Source: Bacteroidota bacterium
GTDB taxonomy: Bacteria; Bacteroidota; Bacteroidia; Chitinophagales; Chitinophagaceae
Assembly (NCBI GenBank): GCA_005884665.1
Contig: VBAT01000030.1
Location: forward strand, 1-63,837
Length of the DNA stretch: 63,837 bases
Direction: 5' to 3'
A program made the position numbers and the translations under genes. The notes under the pieces were generated by a model. That model did no database searches. It had not been told where the DNA came from and saw only the letters and a list, made by a program, of their open reading frames with translations. This document shows positions 16,301-24,929 of the stretch, one piece after another (position 1 is the stretch's first letter; each line of letters opens with the position of its first letter).

Positions 16301-16746
16301 CAACAAAACATCCAAGCGATGATGAATTGCAGCAATATATATTTAATGGCGGCCCGATAAGCAAAGATGTCACTGCACATATTAATGCTTGTGAAGATTG
16401 CAGGGCCCGAATGGAAACCTACAGGGTATTGATCATGGGTATTGAGCAGTTGCCTGCGCCTGTTTTTGAATTCGACTTACAAGAGCTGGTATTGTCACGG
16501 CTACCCGCTCCCATTGAAAAAAATAAGGAAGGTAATTTATCACCCTGGGTCTTTATCGGGCCAACCGCTATGGCCGGTGGGCTGATCATTTATTTTTTCG
16601 GGCGTTATTTTCCTGGTTTGCTTACCGGCGTTGCCACGCTGGCTAACGGGTTGGTAGTGGTTTCCGCCTGTATCCTGGCAATGGTACTTGGTGTTGATAT
16701 GTACAAAAGCTATAAGAAAAAAATAAATGCTCTTGACCTGTATTAA
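16297..16746 (+). CDS. Anti-sigma factor with HC2-type zinc finger and membrane segments
   Basis: The N-terminus shows the anti-sigma zinc-binding pattern: H-I-N-A-C-E-D-C (His28-x3-Cys-x2-Cys, with further His/Glu nearby). Two hydrophobic helices follow, WVFIGPTAMAGGLIIYFFG and GVATLANGLVVVSACILAMVL, before a basic tail. It would hold the ECF sigma factor at the inner membrane until released. The gene overlaps the sigma gene by ATGA and is followed 52 bases later by a membrane protein gene. It is short for the class, without a periplasmic sensor domain, so the signal is probably sensed by the membrane helices or another protein. Confidence 0.8.
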   Translation: MTTKHPSDDELQQYIFNGGPISKDVTAHINACEDCRARMETYRVLIMGIEQLPAPVFEFDLQELVLSRLPAPIEKNKEGNLSPWVFIGPTAMAGGLIIYFFGRYFPGLLTGVATLANGLVVVSACILAMVLGVDMYKSYKKKINALDLY

Positions 16747-16797
16747 TTGCAACATAAGACAGGAATTACCGTCTCATTCATCATAAACCGTTTTATA

Positions 16798-17223
16798 ATG
16801 AAAAAAATAAATATCCTCGCGGCGCTTGTACTTGCCACATCCCCTGTTTTTGCTCAGGGTGGCAGACAAACTTCGCTTTACGACCCGGAAGTAATCAGGA
16901 TTGTTTTTACGATCGCAGTTGTTATTATATTCATGGTCTTCATCCTTCTTGTCATGAAACTATATCTCGGTCACCGCCTTAAAAACAAGATCATGGATAA
17001 GGGATTATCGGAAAACATTGCTGCTTCTATCCTGCAGACCAATCCCCAGGAAGACCGGAACAGCAACATAAAATGGTTTTCGCTGATGGCGGGCCTTGGC
17101 GCCGGTCTTCTCGTTGTATACTATACACAGCCGCTGGGTATACACTCCCTGGCCATCATGTCATTCAGTATTTCTGCAAGTTTTTTAGGATATGACTTAT
17201 TTACCCGGTACGCGAAGAAATAG
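16798..17223 (+). CDS. Small membrane protein co-transcribed with the sigma/anti-sigma pair
   Basis: Reading from ATG 16798, the protein begins with a signal peptide (MKKINILAALVLATSPVFAQ) and has a single-pass segment (VIRIVFTIAVVIIFMVFILLVM) near residue 45, then a charged loop and further hydrophobic stretches around WFSLMAGLGAGLLVVYY and SLAIMSFSISASFLG. A frame open to 16747 upstream has no likely start. The family is not recognised. Its position behind the anti-sigma gene suggests it takes part in sensing or is the first regulon member. No catalytic motif is seen. Confidence 0.7.
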   Translation: MKKINILAALVLATSPVFAQGGRQTSLYDPEVIRIVFTIAVVIIFMVFILLVMKLYLGHRLKNKIMDKGLSENIAASILQTNPQEDRNSNIKWFSLMAGLGAGLLVVYYTQPLGIHSLAIMSFSISASFLGYDLFTRYAKK

Positions 17224-17240
17224 TTGAGAGATATTTTCGA

Positions 17241-19715
17241 CTAGTTTTTCTTTTCCACTTCTGTAATAAAACTCCGGATATTCAAATCCTGTGAAGGATT
17301 AGGAATTTGAATACCGTCTTTTCTAAATGCTTCATCGATGGCCTCGATCATATCGCTTTTTATTTGAGTTCCTGCATCGAAGTTTTCAATCCAGAATAAG
17401 ACCCTGATCTCAATCGTATTGCTATTGAGATCCTTTATCAATACCACGGGTGGTGGATTGCGCATGACCCTTTTATCAGCTGTCAAAAGATCCAGCAGCA
17501 GCTTTTTGGTCCTTCCCCGGTCGCTGCCATAGGCTATCGCTGTCACTATCTCCACTCGCCGGTTGCGGTTTCCCATTGTCCAGTTAATCATTTGCTCGCT
17601 TAAAAGATTTCCATTAGGAATAATAACATCGGCTCCTTCCCAGGTAGTGATTATACTGCTTCTGAACCCGATAGACTTCATGGTTCCCGATTGCCCTCCA
17701 AACTCAACTACATCTCCCACATTAATAGGCTTCTCAAAGGCAAGGATCAACCCGCTTACCAGGTTATTGACCAGGGACTGTAAACCAAAACCGATACCGA
17801 CACTTAATGCTCCCAAAATTATCGTCAGGCTATCCATGGGAATACCTGCAGCCGCAAACGCCAGCATTACACCAATAGTTATTATTGAAATTCGTATTAG
17901 TAGAAGCCAACTGCCAATTCCACCTTTTTTTCCCCGAGTCCTTACGGCATCCTGTTCGCCCGAAGCAAAAAATGTAACAATACTGGATATCATGCCTGAC
18001 AGTATGAGAATGAGGAAAAACACAAAAACACTTTGGATGGTAAAAGTGGATTCACCGATCGTTCTTTCTTTCGCCATGAAATCAGTGATGGGGCCAGTGA
18101 TCTTCCTGAAAAAATAGAAGCTCCGTCCAAATAGGATACACCAGCCGACCACAAGCAGGAAATAAAATATGGAAGGCCCTCTTTTGCCCAGCTTTTCAAA
18201 ATCAATATACAGCGTTTTTTTACCCGGTTTTTTGTATATCCCGGAAGCGAGGATCAGCATTTCATTGATCAGCCGTATTACCCAGAAAAATAGTATACCA
18301 TTGGTAAGACCGAAGATGCCGCTGGTTAAAAAAGATTTCGAGAAGTTATACCTCCCAAAAAGATTGGCTACTGCAGCTATAAGTTCCATCAAAATGAAGA
18401 AGCCGAGAAATATGCGGACGCCTTTTTCTTTTATTTCCTTACGGAAGCCGCCAATTAGAAAAACCAGGCCAAAGACCGCTCCCGCTAGCGACAATAAAAG
18501 CATCCCATATCTTTCAACGCGGGAAGCCTGGAGTGTTAAATTGTCAATAGTTGCCAGGAAAAACATAGCCAGCAATACGAGCCATGCAGACTTCCAGTAT
18601 TTCGAAATAAAATTCCTGAAAATGAATGTAAGGGCCAGAACTGAGATAGCCCAGGATATCATTGTGAAAACAAATGGCGGGATTGGAAAGACAAACTGGA
18701 AAACATTTAAGATAATTATCACCGATGACAAAAAAGGGGACGATAAAACAAGGTAGTCCTGGGAACTCTTCGATAACGATTGAGATGCAGTCGATTTTTT
18801 CTTCAAATTTCTTAAAAACATCGTTAAGCCTGCAATCAATAGCAACAGGAACACTATCCAGCCTGAATTGTTTTTTGCGTAGTAAGAAAGAGCCAGTCTT
18901 GATTTTTCTTTTGACAGAAAATAAATTTCACGGAAAGGCCTTCTGAAAGCCGCCGGCTCCCATAAATTGACAGTTTCACGGTCAGATAAAGAAGCGGAAA
19001 GCTCTTCCCTGTAATTTTCAATTTGCTCAATACCATCTTCCAGTTTAATAATAACAAAATTTACCCTGGTCTGTAACAACTGTACCTTCTGGATCGCTTT
19101 TTTAATAAGAGTATCCGCAGGCCTCATTTCTTTTGTCACCAGCGTTATTTTGCTGATTAGGTTCGTAAGACTAATAGAGTCCGAGGGCAATTCAATAAGA
19201 ATACTGTCGCTGGCCAGGGAATCAATGTTGTTCTGGAAACCCACAAGGTTTTTAAGATAGGATTCCAGCGCCTGTTTTGAGATTTCTGTTTTGTTAAGCA
19301 ACTCCTTTAGAATCGTTGAAGAGGTGGCCAGGTTTCTTTCGGTTTGGGTAGTGCCTTTATTTGTAAAAATGCCATCGCCAGCCACATCATATAAACGAAG
19401 TACATAATTAAGTTGAGATGCTATACCTGCGGTGTCTATCCCCTTTTTTAAGTAATCATTTGCTTTTTGTGAGACCTTCAGGATATTATTAAGTATCTCA
19501 TTTTGTCTTTTAGCGATCTTGTCGGAACTGAGCTGCTCAATATTTTTCCTGATCTCATCCGCTACCCGCTGTCTTAGGGGGATTAAAATCTCTTTTCTTA
19601 CCGTATCAGTAATAATCGTATCCCGGGGGGCTGTTCCCTGCTGTGCGAATCCAAAGTTGCAAAATGAAGATGCCAGGATAAATAGGGAGATGTACAATAA
19701 TTTTCTTACTATCAT
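17241..19715 (-). CDS. MscS-family mechanosensitive ion channel with long N-terminal domain
   Basis: This 824-residue protein has a signal peptide (MIVRKLLYISLFILASSFCNF), a helical coiled-coil periplasmic region of about 220 residues, several membrane helices, and the MscS pore and cytoplasmic domain: LGALSVGIGFGLQSLVNNLV then SGLILAFEKPINVGDVVEF, GFRSSIITTWEGADVIIPNG, NWTMGNRNRR. The gly/ala-rich TM3 (GALSVGIGFGLQ) lines the pore in the family. It opens under membrane tension and relieves osmotic downshock. The C-terminal domain ends with NPSQDLNIRSFI. The gene is convergent with the sigma-factor operon, with 17 bases between, and has an upstream gap of 160 bases before the next minus-strand gene. 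A large N-terminal part is usual for K-type (MscK-like) relatives. Confidence 0.88.
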   Translation of the reverse strand: MIVRKLLYISLFILASSFCNFGFAQQGTAPRDTIITDTVRKEILIPLRQRVADEIRKNIEQLSSDKIAKRQNEILNNILKVSQKANDYLKKGIDTAGIASQLNYVLRLYDVAGDGIFTNKGTTQTERNLATSSTILKELLNKTEISKQALESYLKNLVGFQNNIDSLASDSILIELPSDSISLTNLISKITLVTKEMRPADTLIKKAIQKVQLLQTRVNFVIIKLEDGIEQIENYREELSASLSDRETVNLWEPAAFRRPFREIYFLSKEKSRLALSYYAKNNSGWIVFLLLLIAGLTMFLRNLKKKSTASQSLSKSSQDYLVLSSPFLSSVIIILNVFQFVFPIPPFVFTMISWAISVLALTFIFRNFISKYWKSAWLVLLAMFFLATIDNLTLQASRVERYGMLLLSLAGAVFGLVFLIGGFRKEIKEKGVRIFLGFFILMELIAAVANLFGRYNFSKSFLTSGIFGLTNGILFFWVIRLINEMLILASGIYKKPGKKTLYIDFEKLGKRGPSIFYFLLVVGWCILFGRSFYFFRKITGPITDFMAKERTIGESTFTIQSVFVFFLILILSGMISSIVTFFASGEQDAVRTRGKKGGIGSWLLLIRISIITIGVMLAFAAAGIPMDSLTIILGALSVGIGFGLQSLVNNLVSGLILAFEKPINVGDVVEFGGQSGTMKSIGFRSSIITTWEGADVIIPNGNLLSEQMINWTMGNRNRRVEIVTAIAYGSDRGRTKKLLLDLLTADKRVMRNPPPVVLIKDLNSNTIEIRVLFWIENFDAGTQIKSDMIEAIDEAFRKDGIQIPNPSQDLNIRSFITEVEKKN

Positions 19716-19877
19716 AAGCTTTATTTACTCATGATTGAGGCCCTGCCCCGGTATTGCCTGCCTTTTGCTGAGGCTTTGCAGCTTTCTTTCTTATCAGACA
19801 CTTTCCGTGCATGGTTTTCTCCAGGCGGATATCACTTTAAAAATGCAAAGAGTATATGATCTTTTATTTGCAAAATC

Positions 19878-20528
19878 TTATTTCTTCTTCCGGTCTTTTT
19901 CAAATTGATCCATCAGCAGGGCTGTATATTCCTTACTCGATTTTTCTATGCTCTCGGGGTTTTCTGCTTTTGACTGAACCGACCAGATCATCGCCTGCGT
20001 TTCTACATCATAGGCGTTGGCTTCGATGAAATAGGTATTGTTAGTAGTGTAATAACCGGGATCATAAATGGTGTTCGACCAATAAGCATAATACCCATAG
20101 AAACCGGCACCGTAAGCGCCATAATAGCCGTATCCACCGTAGGGTGCATAGTAACCCGAGCCCTGCACATAATGGGTCTCACTTTTTTGGTCGATGATCG
20201 CGATGGTCAGGATGACATCACAACCTCTTTTTTGTATGGCTCCCAGCACAACATCTTTGTCCCTCATGTTATCCTTGTTGAAATTCGGAGGAAATATCTC
20301 GTAGCCTTTTACCACTTTAAATCCTTTTTTCTTTGCCGCAGCTCCCAGGTCATCTTCAATCGCAAACTTCAGGTCATTCCTTTGTATGAGAGCTCCAATA
20401 AAAACAGTAGTATATTTTTTGGCTGGCCTCTCCGGGTTGACCCACGCTGTCAGAATTCTCTGGGGAGTTTTACAGGAAAAAAACAAAGTCACTACAACAA
20501 AAAGGCTAACTATAGCATTTTTATTCAT
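19878..20528 (-). CDS. DUF4136-like lipoprotein with Gly/Tyr-rich middle
   Basis: The lipobox FFSC is at residues 16-19 and is followed by KTPQRILTAWVNPE, which matches the start of DUF4136-type lipoproteins. A conserved middle contains GCDVILTIAI, then a Gly/Tyr-rich stretch (YYAPYGGYGYYGAYGAGFYG) and the strand MIWSVQSKAENPESI. The length is 216 residues. It is likely anchored in the outer membrane. Function is unknown in the family. It lies 38 bases after the next upstream gene on the same strand, so the two are probably co-transcribed. The Gly/Tyr segment is low-complexity and may form a surface loop. Confidence 0.75.
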   Translation of the reverse strand: MNKNAIVSLFVVVTLFFSCKTPQRILTAWVNPERPAKKYTTVFIGALIQRNDLKFAIEDDLGAAAKKKGFKVVKGYEIFPPNFNKDNMRDKDVVLGAIQKRGCDVILTIAIIDQKSETHYVQGSGYYAPYGGYGYYGAYGAGFYGYYAYWSNTIYDPGYYTTNNTYFIEANAYDVETQAMIWSVQSKAENPESIEKSSKEYTALLMDQFEKDRKKK

Positions 20529-20566
20529 AAACTAATTTTGAATATGATCAACTGTATAATAGTTGA

Positions 20567-21058
20567 CTATTGTGTTTTCAATTTATCGAGTTCACCAATA
20601 TAAGGCAGGTTCGCCTGTAAATGGATCTTGATATACGACTGAAGAAAGCTTTCGACATGCAGGAATTTGGCAGCCTGTAGAGCATTAAGGGCTGTTTTCA
20701 TGCTATTGTAATATTGTTGTAATAACTGGGCGTTGGCCGCATCATTCTTAAAAAGACGGTTCGCCAATTCGTCGGCCTTCGTATTGGTCAATTTTTCATA
20801 TGATTCGACATAGTCGTTCAGGATTAATAAACGTTCGCGGCCTAATTTTTTCCGCGTTACTTCATACTTGTCATATACGGGCCAGAATTTGACAGAATCT
20901 TTAGCCGAAAGACTCATCGCCATGCTTACCAATTCTCTTTTTTGTCTTCCCCATGCTCCCTGTATAATCTGGATATCGTCTTCAGTGCTTTGAGCAAATG
21001 CGTCGTGCAGGAAGAAACTTGCTAATAAAACTACGGCTGTTGAAACTCCTCTTTTCAT
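20567..21058 (-). CDS. Secreted helical protein of unknown function
   Basis: A signal peptide (MKRGVSTAVVLLASFFLHDAFAQ) leads into a 140-residue mature part made almost wholly of helices, with the motif AMSLSAKDSVKFWPVYDKYE, then RERLLILNDYVESYEKL and LLQQYYNSMKTALNALQAAKF. This organisation (helical, charged, about 15 kDa, periplasmic) is shared with Spy/CpxP-like and other small periplasmic proteins, but no LTxxQ motif is seen, so I make no assignment. It is the first gene of a two-gene minus-strand unit with the DUF4136-like lipoprotein. Confidence 0.7.
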   Translation of the reverse strand: MKRGVSTAVVLLASFFLHDAFAQSTEDDIQIIQGAWGRQKRELVSMAMSLSAKDSVKFWPVYDKYEVTRKKLGRERLLILNDYVESYEKLTNTKADELANRLFKNDAANAQLLQQYYNSMKTALNALQAAKFLHVESFLQSYIKIHLQANLPYIGELDKLKTQ

Positions 21059-21415
21059 AACTTACTTTTTTGTGTGATGAATATTTAAATTTTTAGAATT
21101 GACCTTCACTAAATAGATCCCGGAGATAATAATCCCCGGCAAACGATTTTATCGTTGTTGGTTACAGTGTGTAAGGAAATTCTAAGTGTGGGACGAAGCG
21201 CAACAAGCCATAGTAAAACGTGACGTAGCAACTGTCACTTGAAAGCGGCAAGCCGAAGATACAGATAAAACTGCACTAATTTTTTTGTAATAAAATTGCC
21301 CGGGATTAGTTGGTGCCAGTTGCCGGGCGTGAGGTGCCAGGCGTAAATTGATAGAAAGCTGATACCTAAAGCAGGCTAATCCGTATATTCATAACAAATC
21401 GCAGCGATTTGACTT
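21059..21415. other. Intergenic stretch with one palindrome
   Basis: This gap between the secreted helical protein and the response regulator has no convincing gene. A perfect palindrome CAAATCGCAGCGATTTG lies at 21395-21411, a few bases downstream of the response-regulator stop; it could be a short transcript-end hairpin but has no T-run. The sequence GTTGGTGCCAG...GAGGTGCCAGGCG near 21310-21340 is a small imperfect direct repeat. Confidence 0.3.
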
Positions 21416-21784
21416 TTACCGCTGCAAATGATGATTGATCCTCGATATTAACTGATCTATGGTATGCGGCTTCTGGAGGAATTCTTCTGCGCCGTATTGA
21501 TCATAGTCTTTTGCTACTTCGGGAAAAGCAGAGCCAAGAATGATCTTGATAGAGCTGTTATCAGGGTCAGCCTTTAACTGCTGGCAGATCGTTCTGCCAT
21601 CATGTTTTCCCAGCCTTACATCCAGTACGATGAGGTTGGGTTTAAAACTGCTTACGGTAGTGAAAACTTCTTCACCGTCGGCTAAAGAATAAACGTCGAA
21701 TCCGCGTTTCCGTAAAAGTGCGGTGTTAAGATGCAGGTAATCCGTCTCATCATCCACGAAGAGGATCTTGGGTAAGTATTTCAT
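21416..21784 (-). CDS. Single-domain response regulator (receiver only)
   Basis: This 122-residue receiver domain starts MKYLPKILFVDDETDYLHL, with the acidic pair DDE at 11-13, the phospho-acceptor Asp in NLIVLDVRLGKHDG at about residue 56, the conserved Ser/Thr in ILGSAF and Lys in FLQKPHT near residue 104. There is no output domain, so it would work as a phosphate relay or by protein-protein contact, as CheY-like proteins do. No sensor kinase gene is adjacent. The gene is alone between two gaps of about 300 bases. Confidence 0.9.
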   Translation of the reverse strand: MKYLPKILFVDDETDYLHLNTALLRKRGFDVYSLADGEEVFTTVSSFKPNLIVLDVRLGKHDGRTICQQLKADPDNSSIKIILGSAFPEVAKDYDQYGAEEFLQKPHTIDQLISRINHHLQR

Positions 21785-22090
21785 TTTCCATTTTTAGGGT
21801 TAGCAAACAGGAACTATGTATTGTGTGTCCTTAGGTGGAGAAGAAGCAGCCCAAATATATTAAGAAAAGGTTTAATTATCGTTGTTGTCCAAAGCATCCT
21901 GCGATCATTCATATCAACAATTGAAATTATTTCAGGCAGGGATTTGTCTTATCAACGGCATACGAGCCTTTTTACATTGAAATCTGTTGTTAAAACCATT
22001 CTGGCTATTTAGGATTTATCTATCCGGAATCAAACGGGGAAAAAAATCTACAATCGATCAGCCACCATAATACATGTATAAGGATGTTCT
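21785..22090. other. Intergenic stretch, nothing recognised
   Basis: No supported gene, RNA or regulatory site is visible between the response-regulator start and the tandem repeat array. It ends immediately before the first repeat unit, where a few bases of A/T-rich DNA lead in. Confidence 0.3.
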
Positions 22091-22661
22091 TTCGATTTTC
22101 GGGTTTAAAACTTCGGATTTATTTGGTTCCTGGGTCTTGAGATTTGGCTCTTTAAAAAAGCTCCAGGAACCCAGCATGAACAAAACTTAAATAAAAAGTC
22201 CGAATGATCGGTGGCCTTTTCGATTTTCGGATTTAAAACTTCGGATTTATTTGGTTCTTGGATCTTGAGATTTGGCTCTTTAAAAAAGCTCCAGGAACCC
22301 AGCATGAACAAAACTTAAATAAAAAGTCCGAATGATCGGTGGCCTTTTCGATTTTCGGATTTAAAAATTCGGATTTATTTGGTTCCTGGGTCTTGAGATT
22401 TGGCTCTTTAATAAAGTTCCAGGAACGCAGAATGAACAAAACTTAAATAAAAAGTCCGAATGATCGGTGGCCTTTTCGATTTTCGGGTTTAAAACTTCGG
22501 ATTTATTTGGTTCTTGGGTCTTGAGATTTGGCTCTTTAAAAAAGCTCCAGGAACCCAGCATGAACAAAACTTAAATAAAAAGTCCGAATGATCGGTGGCC
22601 TTTTCGATTTTCGGATTTAAAACTTCGGATTTATTTGGTTCTTGGATCTTGAGATTTGGGT
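22091..22661. repeat. 128-bp tandem repeat array, about 4.5 copies
   Basis: Units begin TTCGATTTTCGG at 22091, 22219, 22347, 22475 and 22603, each exactly 128 bases apart; the fifth copy is cut at about 22661. Units differ at only a few sites (for example GGGTTTAAAAC versus GGATTTAAAAC, TTCCTGGG versus TTCTTGGA). Each contains GGTTCCTGG about 30 bases before CCAGGAACC, a 9-base inverted pair. The unit length is not a multiple of three and the units encode no protein. Vocabulary such as ATTTGGTTCTTGG recurs in the inverted repeat at 23638-23767. This is a minisatellite-like array of unknown role. Confidence 0.92.
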
Positions 22662-22753
22662 TTTTAAATGGAATCTGCCTGATTTATCGTCTGATTAACC
22701 TTGGATTGATAGGGTTCTTAAACTTTTTAATATATTAAATAGGATTTGTCGTC

Positions 22754-22761
22754 TACCTTTG
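22754..22761 (+). promoter_or_regulatory. Promoter -7 element candidate for the L,D-transpeptidase gene
   Basis: TACCTTTG exactly fits the Bacteroidota -7 consensus TAnnTTTG. A T-rich segment (ACTTTTTAA) lies roughly 20 bases upstream where a -33 box would sit, but a clear TTG is not there. The start codon is at 22859, so the leader would be about 90 bases. Confidence 0.4.
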
Positions 22762-22858
22762 CTAACCTTATCCCCTGGAAAACGATCATAGTAGGCCGGA
22801 ATAATTTTTTGACAGGTACAGCGTTATTGACTAACACTTCAATAATTCATTGGGCGCT

Positions 22859-23632
22859 ATGAAAAAGAAACTAAAAAGTTTATACCTTATCCTGTCTTCG
22901 CTGTTTCTTACAGTTTTGAATTTGCCGCTTGCATTTGCAAAGCCGATTTTTGGACACAGGTCGGTTGCAAAGCCAGTGATTACTGTAATGCCATTGCCTT
23001 CACCATCTCCTATGGCAATTGGCGAAAATGACGTTTTTTCTTCGGTCAAATCTGTATACGATAGTCTTCATCTTGATTTGAATGGTCTCAGCCGCCAGGC
23101 ATTTGTATATGCCAGGAAAGGCTGGCAAAAATTACTGAGCCAGGGTAGATTGCTCAATGATTCTGTTATGGCGATCGTTGATTTCAGCCAGTCGAGTGAT
23201 CATAAAAGACTGTATGTTCTCGATATGAAAAACTACCGGGTCATGTTCAATACGCTGGTTGCACATGGAAGAAATTCAGGTAAGGAACTGGCTTCATCCT
23301 TTTCCAACCGTGCAGGATCTTATAAAAGCAGCCCGGGGTTTTATATCACCCAGGATACCTATATGGGCAATAACGGCTATTCACTAAAACTGGAAGGCAT
23401 CGAAAAAGGAATAAATGACAAAGCCTATAGCCGGGCCATTGTGATGCATGGCGCAGACTATGTCGATGAAACATGGATATCCAGGCAGGGGTTTATTGGC
23501 CGCAGCGAGGGCTGTCCTGCGGTACCGATACAGCAAGCCGGTCAGATCATCGATGCACTTAAGAATGGAACTTGTCTTTTCGTGTATACTCCAAAGAGCA
23601 ATTATACTTCACGTTCTTCTATGCTTCGGTAA
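22859..23632 (+). CDS. Murein L,D-transpeptidase (YkuD_2-type catalytic domain)
   Basis: A signal peptide (KSLYLILSSLFLTVLNLPLA) is followed by a catalytic domain of the type 'murein L,D-transpeptidase catalytic domain family'. Diagnostic are VAHGRNSGKELASSFSN, SSPGFYITQ, RAIVMHGADYVD and the active-site RSEGCPAVP with the nucleophilic Cys. L,D-transpeptidases form 3-3 cross-links or attach proteins to the peptidoglycan. I start at ATG 22859 (MKKKLKSL); the frame is open to 22850. It is single, downstream of the tandem repeat and a promoter candidate, and is followed by an inverted repeat. Confidence 0.88.
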   Translation: MKKKLKSLYLILSSLFLTVLNLPLAFAKPIFGHRSVAKPVITVMPLPSPSPMAIGENDVFSSVKSVYDSLHLDLNGLSRQAFVYARKGWQKLLSQGRLLNDSVMAIVDFSQSSDHKRLYVLDMKNYRVMFNTLVAHGRNSGKELASSFSNRAGSYKSSPGFYITQDTYMGNNGYSLKLEGIEKGINDKAYSRAIVMHGADYVDETWISRQGFIGRSEGCPAVPIQQAGQIIDALKNGTCLFVYTPKSNYTSRSSMLR

Positions 23633-23637
23633 TAACA

Positions 23638-23767
23638 AAAGAACCAAGAACCTAAGAACCAAATAAATTAGAAATCAAAAATCAGAATATCCAAAACTGA
23701 GTTCTCCGATTTTTGGATTTCGTATTTAAATATTCGTGCTTTTTGGTTCTTGTTATTTGGTTCTTGC
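23638..23767. repeat. Large imperfect inverted repeat (hairpin), related to the 128-bp array
   Basis: Left arm AAGAACCAAGAACC...AAGAACCAAATAAAT (23639-23671) and right arm ...TTTTTGGTTCTTGTTATTTG GTTCTTG (23740-23766) are imperfect reverse complements, with ATCAAAAATC and GATTTTTGGAT as an inner pair. It separates the L,D-transpeptidase from accA. Words such as TTTGGTTCTTG are shared with the 128-bp tandem units. It resembles the AAGAACC-rich dispersed repeats of this bacterial group; a non-autonomous element (MITE) is possible. Confidence 0.55.
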
Positions 23768-23818
23768 GATTTACATCATTCCTATATAATCCGTAATTTA
23801 GCCCCTCATTTACGGAGT

Positions 23819-24790
23819 ATGCCAACTAATGCAAACCGACAATTCCTCGATTTTGAAAAACCGATCAAAGATCTTATTGATGAGATTGAAAATGCGAGAC
23901 ATCGCCAGGAAAAGACGAAGATCGATATGGGTGACCTGGTTTCACGCCTGGAACAAAACATACTCGAGAAAAGAAAAGAAATTACTTCCAATCTTACCAG
24001 TTGGCAACGGGTGCAGCTAAGCCGACATCCCGACAGGCCTTATACGCAGAAGTATATAGAAAAAATGACCACTCATTTCGTCGAGTTGTTTGGTGACCGC
24101 AATGTAAAAGATGACAAAGCGATGATCGGTGGTTTTGCCAGCCTGGATGGAGAAACTGTGATGATCGTTGGCCAGCAAAAAGGAATAAATACCAAGATGC
24201 GGCAGATGCGCAATTTCGGTATGGCAAATCCTGAAGGATACAGGAAAGCATTGCGGTTGATGAAACTCGCCGAGAAATTTAATAAACCCATCGTAACACT
24301 TATTGATACACCCGGCGCCTACCCGGGACTGGAAGCGGAAGAAAGAGGACAGGGCGAAGCAATCGCCAGGAATATATATGAAATGATCCGCCTGAAAGTG
24401 CCGGTAGTCTGCGTCATCATCGGTGAAGGAGCCAGTGGAGGAGCATTGGGCATTGGAGTAGGGGACAGGGTATTCATGATGGAAAATACATGGTACACGG
24501 TCATCAGCCCTGAAAGTTGTTCCTCCATTTTATGGCGGAGTTGGGAAAAGAAAGAAGTGGCTGCCGAACAGCTACGATTAACAGCTGAAAAAATGTTGGG
24601 TTTTGGCCTGATCGATGGAATTATCCCTGAACCTATCGGGGGAGCACACTGGGACTACGATGCATCCGCCCAGATATTAAAAGATTATATTAAACCTGTA
24701 TTGAAAGAACTAAAACAGATCCCACCCGACGAACGCGTCACTCAACGTATAGAGAAATTTGGAAAGATGGGATTCTGGGAAGAGGAGTGA
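23819..24790 (+). CDS. accA: Acetyl-CoA carboxylase carboxyltransferase subunit alpha
   Basis: This protein, 323 residues from ATG 23819, has the AccA signature: N-terminal helix [19 protein letters not shown], then [22 protein letters not shown] (split here for length), [40 protein letters not shown], and the CoA-binding [16 protein letters not shown]. With AccD it transfers CO2 from carboxybiotin to acetyl-CoA to make malonyl-CoA, the first step of fatty acid synthesis. Length and order match the E. coli enzyme. The frame is open back to 23750, but the conserved start is at 23819. No accD lies nearby, as is common. A hairpin repeat follows. Confidence 0.95.
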   Translation: MPTNANRQFLDFEKPIKDLIDEIENARHRQEKTKIDMGDLVSRLEQNILEKRKEITSNLTSWQRVQLSRHPDRPYTQKYIEKMTTHFVELFGDRNVKDDKAMIGGFASLDGETVMIVGQQKGINTKMRQMRNFGMANPEGYRKALRLMKLAEKFNKPIVTLIDTPGAYPGLEAEERGQGEAIARNIYEMIRLKVPVVCVIIGEGASGGALGIGVGDRVFMMENTWYTVISPESCSSILWRSWEKKEVAAEQLRLTAEKMLGFGLIDGIIPEPIGGAHWDYDASAQILKDYIKPVLKELKQIPPDERVTQRIEKFGKMGFWEEE

Positions 24791-24877
24791 GTCCTTAGCC
24801 CGGAGTCGATAGTCGATAGTTTGTGGATCCTAGCATTGCAACTACGAGCGTAGCGAAGCAATTGGACGTCGCTAACG

Positions 24878-24900
24878 CTCCCTCTCCTTTGGAGAGGGAG
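24878..24900. repeat. REP-like hairpin
   Basis: CTCCCTCTCC and GGAGAGGGAG are a perfect 10-base inverted pair with a 3-base loop. The sequence CCCTCTCCTTTGGAGAGGG is a frequent dispersed element in Bacteroidota genomes. It sits between accA and the next gene, with no T-run. Confidence 0.6.
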
Positions 24901-24929
24901 TTGGAGGGTGAGGTCGAAGCAACTGAGCA

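Noticed and set aside
17563..18117. A 184-residue plus-strand frame inside the MscS gene
   Set aside because: It is antisense to a well-supported gene and has no recognisable domain or start signal.
22105..22567. Three 68-residue overlapping minus-strand frames in the tandem array
   Set aside because: They are copies of the same 128-bp unit read in different frames; no start signals or family features, so they are by-products of the repeat.
22091..22661. A CRISPR array
   Set aside because: Units are 128 bp, adjacent and without unique spacers; no cas genes are present.
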